Made by a program: the position numbers and the translations under genes. Shown here one piece after another: positions 56,547 to 64,000 of a DNA stretch of 64,000 bases. This DNA comes from Atriophallophorus winterbourni (taxonomy: Eukaryota > Platyhelminthes > Trematoda > Plagiorchiida > Microphallidae): NCBI GenBank assembly GCA_013407085.1, contig JACCGJ010010811.1:1-64000 (forward strand), in the 5' to 3' direction. Below the pieces are notes generated by a model. It saw only the letters and a program-made list of their open reading frames with translations. It ran no database searches and had not been told where the DNA came from. Numbering within the stretch: position 1 is the first letter of the stretch; each line of letters opens with the position of its first letter.

Positions 56547-58624
56547 CTACTCCTTTTGAAGTTATCATGTTTAGGTATTCATGGGCCTTTATTGAGCTGG
56601 TTCCGTTCTTTTCTATCTGACCGCACCATTTCGTTTCACGTTAATTGTGTTACCTCAACTAATCAGCCGATTCCAAGTGGCGTAATTCAAGGCAGCGTTC
56701 TAGGTTCACTCCTTTTTCTTATCTATGTTAATGATCTACAAAATGTTGTCGATCACTCTAAGCTATTTATCTTCGCGGATGACATAAAAGTAGTCATAAC
56801 ATCTCCTGGTGTCACAGGCTCTGATATCACTTAACCGTGATCTTGCCTCTCTATATAGCTGGGGCTCTTAATGGGGATTAGAATTTTCTGCTTCTAAGAC
56901 ACAATATCTGGGATTACGTTGTTCAATCCCTTCTAACACACTCACGATAAACGGCTCAACCATCACACCTTCTGCAGAAATTAGGGACCTTGGATTTAAA
57001 TACTCCTCTTCTCTCAATTTTAATGAACAAGCTAGACACCTCATTGCGAGAGCAAGACAAAACTTGGGCGTTATTAACCATACATTTCTCTTACGCGAGT
57101 GTAAAATAGCATTGTATAAGATGAAGGTCCCATCAATACTCGATTATTGTAATATCACCTATTCTCACATGGGTAGGCGTGATTGTTTTTTCTTAGAGAG
57201 ACTTCAACGTACTTTCAGCAAAATAACCTTGGGCTATTCAAACCCCTTGCCTTATCTTGAAAGGTGTAATTTGCTGAATGTCGAAACACTATGGCTACGC
57301 AGAATTCGTCTGAATCTGCTTCTTTTTTCGAATTATTACTCAGCAACGAATTAAGCTTCAGTCTGTCATGCGCTTTCACGATTATTTTCGATATGATCTG
57401 CGCAATCGAACAAGGCTGTTGAATATCCCTATGTCTCGCACTAAATTAAGACGTAACTTCTTCTTAATTAGATATGCACAACTTTGGAATTCCCTTCCTC
57501 TTCATTTCCGTATATGCAAATATACAGGAAAATTTAAAACGCTTGTAGGAACTCTCACTATTCACTCACTATCCCAAATCCTTAAGATAAACACTTTTTC
57601 AGATATTCTATACTCTCATGGGATCCCATTTTTCTAATTCCACATCTTTCTCCATGAGGTCTTATATTATTCTCTGGATAACTGGCCATTCAAGTGTCGG
57701 TGTAGCGACCAAATCGTCACTGGTGAATAGTTTCTGTCACGGAAACTAGTTGCCTGCTACAAGCCACGAGATTCTTATACCGGGAATGACGAGCGTTTAC
57801 GAATCGATCCCAAATCAGAACATAGGGAAAACGTTTGCTAGACAAAGACCCACCACGTCCTCCGGTTCTGCCAGCGCCCTACAATAAGCTCATGCATGAT
57901 ACCCTACCCGAACGTGCCTTACGTATTGCATCCTCAAACAGCGACATTTTGCGCCATCTAAACAAGTCTAAATCACAAAATATTGTATCCGTGTTTCCAA
58001 ACATAAATGGTTCATCAGGTATACAACCGAAAGGTTCACGCCAATCATAGTTATTGTCATGCTGACCATACGTCACCCCAATTAAAGCTGATTCAGTGTC
58101 ATGTGAACCAGGCCTAGTTTTCATTTGGGCTGATTTTGTGTCAAGTGAACCAGGCGTGTTCTCCATCTGATCCGAATTATTGTCGGGAAATTCTGTCACA
58201 AAATCCGACTGAGCTAATTTAGTATCAGGTAACTCAGCTTCCTTATCTCCATCGACAACACAAAGGTCAATATCCTTCAACATTACACCAATAGAAACAA
58301 TTTTCCGACAATTGACGAAGGCTAACAGGCATTGCTATTGTATGCGGTTGCCCGAAGAGGTCCTTCAGGATTGATCTCACCCGCTTATAAGCACGTTCAG
58401 GTGGCAGCATGACACACTTTTCAATAGCTTCCTTTGCTATACCTAGGCACTAATGTAGCAAATATAGAAACCTCTGTCCGTCATCACGAGTTCTAGACTC
58501 CACATAGGTCTCGAACTGACAAAAAATTTCCCGTAGGTGCTAGCTGAACCGTCAAAAGACATCAATTCGATCTTCGGAAGGTCAGATCTTGGTAAACTAC
58601 CGGGCTTTTATTACGAACAGAATC

Positions 58625-58969
58625 TTATATCTCCGAACGAGGGTAGTCAGCTACTTCTTCCTTTTGATGCTCACAATGCGCAAGATAACTTGCCGAAGCA
58701 GCAATCTCTGCCATTCTAACCTCCTGTGCCGCCTCAAGCAATTTCAGTTGCATCTCGAGAGCTTCACGTTTCTGCGACAGTTTGAGAAGTTCAAAGCGCA
58801 TCTTAGCCTTACGAACAAGGATGTTTGATTCTATCATTAAACTCCTTAGGCTACCTCGAGAGCCCTGAACAGAACAATGAATGCGCTCACATGCGGTGTC
58901 TTCCGTTCGAATATCGACCAACCGTTGGGAAGATTTGATCTTTTCGACAAAACTGCGGGTAACAGGCAT
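58625..58969 (-). pseudogene. Gag N-terminus of the deleted BEL-like element
   Basis: 114 residues rich in Lys/Glu/Leu, with heptad-like leucines (LKLSQKREALEMQLKLLEAA). It ends at a stop. The remaining gag continues in other frames to about 57,880. Confidence 0.6.
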
Positions 58970-59022
58970 ATTGACGTCGGCGAATTCGACGTAGAGTACT
59001 GTATTGCGTTAAAAAATTTGAT

Positions 59023-59190
59023 GTTGAGTACTGTATTGTCTCCAATTGAGACAAATACGGTCCAAATCGAATTCCAACTATGAGTACTGTATTTTCTCTA
59101 ATTGAAACAAATACGGTCCAAATCGAATTCCAACGTTGAGTACTGTATTTTCTCCAATTGAGACAAATACGGTCCAAATCGAATTCCCAC
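59023..59190 (-). repeat. Three 56-bp tandem leader repeats
   Basis: Units 59,023-59,078, 59,079-59,134 and 59,135-59,190, each with GAGTACTGTATT and GGTCCAAATCGAATTCC, followed by a partial unit GTTGAGTAC touching the LTR. They lie where the primer-binding site and leader should be. Confidence 0.8.
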
Positions 59191-59330
59191 GTTGAGTACA
59201 TTAGCGACCAAATCGTCACTGAAGAATAGTTTCTGTCACGGAAACTAGTTGCCTGCTACAATCCACAAGATTATAATACCGGGAATGACGAGCGTTTACG
59301 AATCGATCCCAAATCAGAACAATATGTCAA

Positions 59331-59640
59331 TTGACGCTTGGCTCAACTCCCTCAAGGACGGTCCCAAGCCCGTCTGAGAAAGGAGGAGGGTTGAGCTTAG
59401 GGCTAGCAACCCTATCCCGTAAAACCTACATTGCTACGGAAACGATGACAACAGATCCGTGGTTCGGTCATGTCTGCAGGATGGATCCCAGTTCGCATAC
59501 GAAGGTAGCCATGCACTGGCATCCGCAAGGTAAACGAAAAAGGGGACGGCCCAAAGAAACTTGGCGCAGAACGTTGGAACGCGAACTACATGCACAAGGT
59601 TTCACGGTGTAGACGGCAACGGAACCACTGGCTCACACGC
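59331..59640 (+). mobile_element. Internally deleted non-LTR retrotransposon scrap
   Basis: Contains WFGHVCRMDPSSHTKVAMHW followed by PQGKRKRGRPKETWRRTLER, the conserved C-terminus of a non-LTR clade. Upstream is a short segment resembling an element 5' start (LGLATLSRKTYIATETM). The RT between is gone. Confidence 0.65.
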
Positions 59641-59939
59641 ACCATTTTCTTCATAATTTTTTCTGTTATTTTCTTTTTTTTAATTTCTGCTCCATAATTA
59701 ATCGCATCTTCTTCATTTGCTTATTTCGATGCAATCTAGTTGAAACTTTATTACTGTGTGACATTGCGCGAAAAACTAACTTTCTTACCCTTGTAAATTT
59801 ACCATCATTCATTGAACGGAAAAATGTTCAAAAATTCCGCTTGATAAGATCATTTTTAAATTTATTTATTTTGTACACATTGATAACCTGATCATGTTTT
59901 GCATGACTTGGTTTACCAAGAATATAGTATTATTATGAT

Positions 59940-61200
59940 TAATGCTGAGGAACCAGATGGTATCCACTCGATTATGCTAGAGAATCTCGTTAACAGAATA
60001 TTTATGCAAGCTCTTCAATTCACGCTTCAACCTGAGAGTGGTTCTTAGTGAGTGGAAAGAAGACATAATTGACCCAATACACAATGGTGGTTGCGGGTCA
60101 AATCTTTGTAATTATAGACCTGTAAGTCTGATTACCATGGTCTCGAAAGTATTGGAAAAACTGCTGCGTGACGAAATCTGTCAACATCTTTGTCGGCATT
60201 CTGAACTAAGTGTAACTAAACATGGATTTCTTAGGGGTAGATCCCGCCTGACTAACCTTCTTAGTTTTCTCAATACTGCCAATAAAGGATGGATGAAGGG
60301 AAGCCCGTCGAAACCCATTACCTAGACTTCAGGAAGGCTTTCGATTCCGTAAATAACCGCTTTCTAGAGATAAAGCTAGCAGAAAAAAGGCATACGAGAT
60401 TTTCCACTTGCTTGGATAAAGACCTTCCTTACAGTTGGAAATTCAGAGTTCTGGTAGGATCTACGCATTCGAACGAAACCGACGTGATCAGTGGGGTAAC
60501 CCAAGGGTCAGTACTCGGTCTACTTCTATTCCTGATGTTCATCGATAAATTGTTGTCTGCAATGAAGTGCCCATGCTTCATTTTCGCGGATGATGTAAAA
60601 TTTATTGGATCAACGGATGAAGATAGCCTGATGCACCACCTTGAACGGGTCATGAACTGGTCACACCAGTGGGACCTCCCACTGAGCCTTAATAAGAGCC
60701 AACTTTTGTCAGCACTGGTTGATAAAATTTCAGTCCAGGTGTCGGGTTATTCTCGCAGTGTAAACGACAAACAGCCTGTTAAGGATTTGGAACTACTAGT
60801 TAGGACTGACTTCAAATGGGAGGATGAATGCGCCGCTGCAGCTCAAAGTTTTTGTGAAGTGCTCTTTCGGCTTAGATCCATGTTCTTCTGTAGAAGATCC
60901 GATGTATTTGAGAGGTGACTTAGTTGAAACCTTCAAGATCTTGAAGGAGTTAAGGGGCGTTGTCATTAACGACTTCTTTGCCTTAAGACCCGAGCATGGC
61001 ACCGGCGGACATTCATTCAAACTTGCTAAGGAGCGATGTAGACCAGACTCCAGGAAAAAACATTTTCGGCCTCAGGATGGTAAATTTCTGTAACCAGTTT
61101 CCAGATGAACTTATATCCTACCGTTCTGTCGCGAGAACGGTTTTAAGAACGGTTTGGAGCCCATCTGGCGTAACTTTTTCCTGAATACCCCCCCTAATAG
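59940..61200 (+). mobile_element. CR1-like RT copy 1, decayed
   Basis: RT segments NYRPVSLITMVSKVLEKLLR, HYLDFRKAFDSVNNRF, GVTQGSVLGLLLFLMFIDKL and FIFADDVKF (catalytic box FADD). It ends with the C-terminus RGDLVETFKILK and SHSFKL-like GGHSFKLAKERCRPDSRKKH. Frame changes near 60,300 and 60,900. Confidence 0.8.
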
Positions 61201-61234
61201 CTGCGCCGAACACAGAACATTTCACAACATCTCA

Positions 61235-62540
61235 TTCCTTTGGACTGGAGAACAGCCGTTTTTGTTCCTATCCATAAGAGAGTAGCTATTTCGACGGTCA
61301 AAAATTACCGCCTGGTCAGCTTTACTAGTGTACTATGTATGGTTTTGGAAAGGTTGATCCGATATAAAATTTGTGAAAACTTAATCAAACACTTTCTTCT
61401 GAATGCCGCACAACACGGCATCCTAAAATGTAGGTCATGTCTGACAAACTTGTTGAGCTTTCTAAACGAGGTCACTAGGAGGATTGATGATGGTATAGCT
61501 GTAAAAGTCTTCTATCTCGACATTTGTAAGGCTTTTGATTTAGACAACCACAGGCTCTGGCTTCTCAAACTCTCAGCCATAGGTGTATCAGGAAACCTAC
61601 TGGGCTGGATTGGAGCATTCCTTGGCGACAGTTCCTTTACTGTCAGGGTAGATGATACATACTCCGCATGTACGCATATAAGGAGTGGGGTTCCACATGG
61701 CTCAGTCTTTGGAACGTTGCTGTTCCTCTCCTCATCGATGATCTTGCTAACCAACTGCGTTCTCCCTGTTATGCATTTGCTGACGACGTAAAAATTGATG
61801 GTAGGTCGGATAACTCCAATCTGATAAGTGACCTAGAATCGGTGACGACATTGGCGGGTAAGTGGGGCCTTCCCCATAAACTAGAGAAGAGTTACTTGCT
61901 CTCGAAACTGGCAGGCAACATGATTGTCCATACGACCTCAGCACACACGGAGTTCCGTAGGGTAAAATCTACTAAGTACTTAAGAACCATAGTTTCAGCA
62001 AATTTTAAGTGGGCTGACCAATGTACTGCTTCGGCTCAAAGGGCGTGGATGAATCTCCTCCGACTACGTTCAGCTCTCATTCGCAGGAAAGCTAAGGTGC
62101 TGTTGCCACTCTACATGGTAATAGTAAACCCACATTCGAATAGTGTATCCAGGCCTGAAAGCCGTATTACCAGAAGGATATCGTGCAGCTAGAAAAGGTA
62201 CAGAAGCTGGCTGGGGTCAGCATACACCAACTATAAAAATATTCTATTAGCATTAGGACTTTTCTCGCTTATGAGGAGGTAACTCAAGGTGGATCTTATA
62301 GAGACCTTTGAGGTTGTCAAAGGTTCAAGTTGTCTCGAATTCGATGAATTTTTTCGGCACCCGTGTAGTGAACGCGTGGAATTCACTTCATGCAGAACTT
62401 ATCTCAAAAACTTAACTAAATGCGTACAAACATGGGCTGGACGAACGATGGCAGGTGTTCTTTCCGATGCATTACCCTTAAGAGTACATTCATCCATATT
62501 TATTGTCAAAACAACAAAAATATTTGGAAAATCTTTTTAA
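61235..62540 (+). mobile_element. CR1-like RT copy 2, decayed
   Basis: Follows copy 1 directly in the same orientation. Motifs are FVPIHKRVAISTVKNYRLVS, KVFYLDICKAFDLDNHRL, SGVPHGSVFGTLLFL, then (frame shifted near 61,720) CYAFADDVKIDGRSDN, and the C-terminal VDLIETFEVVKG. It diverges from copy 1, so it is a separate insertion of the same clade rather than a recent duplication. Confidence 0.8.
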
Positions 62541-62940
62541 AACACAAAAAGCGTTTCATTTATTTTGTTTTTGTTTTTGTAGAAATAAACTGCTGTCTAT
62601 CGTCTTTTCATTCGATTGGACATGCAACATTCATTACCACTCTCACCCTTCAGTGATGAGACCTCTTCCATATTTCATTCACTGATGCACACACCTGTGC
62701 TCCACCAATCAATCCTGGTATTGGCGGGTGTTTTCAAGCAAACCTCCGAAAGAATCTGGTCACTCGTTTCGAATTCGTCGACTATCTCCCTGTGATAATG
62801 ATACTGATACTGTTCAGAAAGCAATACATCACAAGCATGTCGATTCAAGGTCACATTGGAAAGCTCATTGTACATAAGTTGATAATTTACATCAAACCTA
62901 AAGTAGTGTGTTGTTCAACTTACCCGAAATTTCACTCCAC
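62541..62940. other. Short unassigned spacer
   Basis: A/T-rich segment with a poly-T/TTTTG stretch that may be the 3' tail of copy 2. No recognisable coding sequence. Confidence 0.45.
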
Positions 62941-64000
62941 TACCGGTTTCTGTCCATGCGGCTCTGTCATTAGGCCGGTGCAAGTTCGTTCGCAAGCGCA
63001 GTCTAACCATTCATCTACTGCTTCGGTTTCACAAACGGGGTATCAACGACGCTGTTCGGATCCTGAGTAAAGGTAGATTAAAATGTGCGCAGAATAGAAA
63101 TACCCATGTACTGTACACAAATGCTCGCAGTAAAAGTAATAAGTGGGGTGAGCTGCAGCTTGCTGCACTGGAAAACCAGGTCGACATAATTGCCTTCTCC
63201 GAATCATGGTTGAAATCAGATGATCATGTTCCGTCATTTGTATCAACTAAGTACGCCATCTGTCGTCAGGATAGGGATACTGGTGCTACAGGGAAGGGGA
63301 GTGGCAATTATGATAAACGAAGATCTTCCCCACAGTAAGACATCGATAAAGATTGCTTCTTACTCAATCCAAATAACGTCGGTATTTCTTACTGTCGCTA
63401 GGAGAAGACTGGCACTTGCATGTGCTTATAGAAGCCCGACTGCTTCATCATTAGACGATCAATTACTGATGGACACATTGGAAGTACTAAAAGGGCAATG
63501 AAATGCATTACTAATTGTTGAAGACTTCAATCTCCCGGGCATTGATTGGCGTACCGAAATTTCTTCACCAGAGTCAGCTGAGTCGCAATATCTGGACTGG
63601 TTTCATGTAGGCGCCTTTTATCTGCATGCCAGGGAACCTACAATGTTTAGGTCAGGACATACTCCGTCCACTTTAGATTTGGTTCTATCGTCTCATGAAA
63701 GAGATATTTATGGAATCATATACCTTTCGCCACTAGGCAACAGCGACCAAGCTGTTATTATTCTTGACTGGCTTTAGTGAATCCTAGTCACCAAGTGAAG
63801 ATGTCTCGCAACTTTAGTCGAATGGACATCGTCCAACTACAAACTCAAGCAATAAATCTAAGTTGGGAGCCAGAAAAATTAGAACCTAGTGTCTAAATCA
63901 GGTGGAATATTATAAAAGGGAACCTTTTACAACTACAGGAAAGTTTTGTTCCTCTACAACCAGTGAGAAGGCGAGGAAAACCCCCTTGGTTGAGCGCGCC
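62940..64000 (+). mobile_element. CR1-like element 5' part (endonuclease), cut by window end
   Basis: Endonuclease motifs in several frames: LYTNARSKSNKWGELQLAAL, IIAFSESWLKSDDHVPSF, YRSPTASSLDDQLL, EDFNLPGIDWR, then GHTPSTLDLVLSS (63,655-63,700) and SDQAVII, and a linker ending RRRGKPPWLSA at the right edge. At least four frame breaks. The RT lies outside the window. Confidence 0.8.

Larger units (their letters stand above)
47340..57637 (+). mobile_element. CR1-like retrotransposon B, near full-length but interrupted
   Basis: In order: ORF1 with a coiled-coil-like segment (47,400-47,760) and RNA-binding-like end (PILIKYADENYASHL, 47,830-47,880); endonuclease (FELANYFMFRRYRNHTRGGG, 49,558-49,625; PTRLSSVLDLIF, 49,950-49,985); linker (50,260-50,640); and RT start (VTNYRPIN, 50,875-50,900). 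The RT is split at 51,134 by a BEL element and resumes at 56,547 with LLKLSCLGIHGPLLSWFRSF, the IQGSVLGSLLFLIYVNDL box, the IFADDIK catalytic box (56,770-56,790) and the C-terminus to 57,637. A second insertion sits at about 47,961-48,705. Multiple stops: dead. Confidence 0.87.
57701..59321 (-). mobile_element. Internally deleted BEL-like element with 122-bp terminal repeats
   Basis: Terminal direct repeats at 57,701-57,822 and 59,200-59,321 (AGCGACCAAATCGTCACTG ... AAATCAGAACA) differ slightly. Between them, minus strand, are a gag-like start (MPVTRSFVEKIKSSQ, 58,969), a charged coiled-coil-like stretch, and later ERAYKRVRSILKDLFGQPH (about 58,400-58,340), the same gag motif as in the full BEL. 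Protease, RT and integrase are absent. Three 56-bp repeats lie next to the 5' LTR. No target duplication found. Confidence 0.75.

Noticed and set aside
59023..59200. CRISPR-like array
   Set aside because: Units are contiguous without spacers and lie in a retrotransposon leader in a eukaryotic genome.

Overview
The window is eukaryotic DNA, almost certainly from a flatworm and most likely a digenean trematode. The evidence is one host gene split into many small exons, GT-AG introns ranging from 30 nt to about 6 kb (the tiny ones at the 5' end of the gene, as is known for schistosomes), and dense CR1/RTE-like, Ty3/gypsy and BEL/Pao retrotransposon remains of the kinds common in trematode genomes. 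The species assignment is inference. No bacterial-type operons, CRISPR arrays, rRNA genes or bona fide tRNA genes were seen.

Positions 1-43,896, minus strand: the 5' part of a tomosyn (syntaxin-binding protein 5, L(2)GL-family WD40 protein) gene. Sixteen exons can be placed by homology, splice consensus and reading phase, from the start codon at 43,896 down to 5,599. Thirteen of them form an unbroken phase-consistent series of 592 codons. Exons 14-16 add about 140 codons. Two Pro/Ser-rich open blocks near the left edge (845-429 and 289-112) probably belong to the variable linker that follows the WD40 propellers. The C-terminal SNARE-like part lies outside the window. The first two introns are only 30 and 37 nt.

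The introns (0.5-6 kb) are filled with mobile DNA. They hold degraded non-LTR retrotransposons (2.9-5.5, 9.0-9.3, 22.9-25.1, 26.4, 33.7-34.2, 35.2-36.0, 38.4-39.8 kb), a tRNA-derived SINE, a second SINE-like family with a CATA-repeat tail (about ten copies), several unnamed dispersed repeats, tetranucleotide arrays, a perfect 34-bp hairpin, and a young Ty3/gypsy element with 205-bp LTRs in intron 3.

Positions 44-64 kb, upstream of the gene: a nest of retrotransposons. A CR1-like element (44.6-47.3 kb) carries a smaller CR1 fragment inside its endonuclease. It abuts a second CR1-like element (47.3-57.6 kb) that is split by a 5.4-kb BEL/Pao element with 518-bp LTRs and a 5-bp target duplication. 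Further right are a deleted BEL-like element with 122-bp terminal repeats and three 56-bp leader repeats, two CR1 reverse-transcriptase copies in series, and the endonuclease part of a third that runs off the window.

Both LTR elements lack the reverse-transcriptase catalytic core yet have nearly matching LTRs, which suggests they moved using enzymes supplied by other elements.
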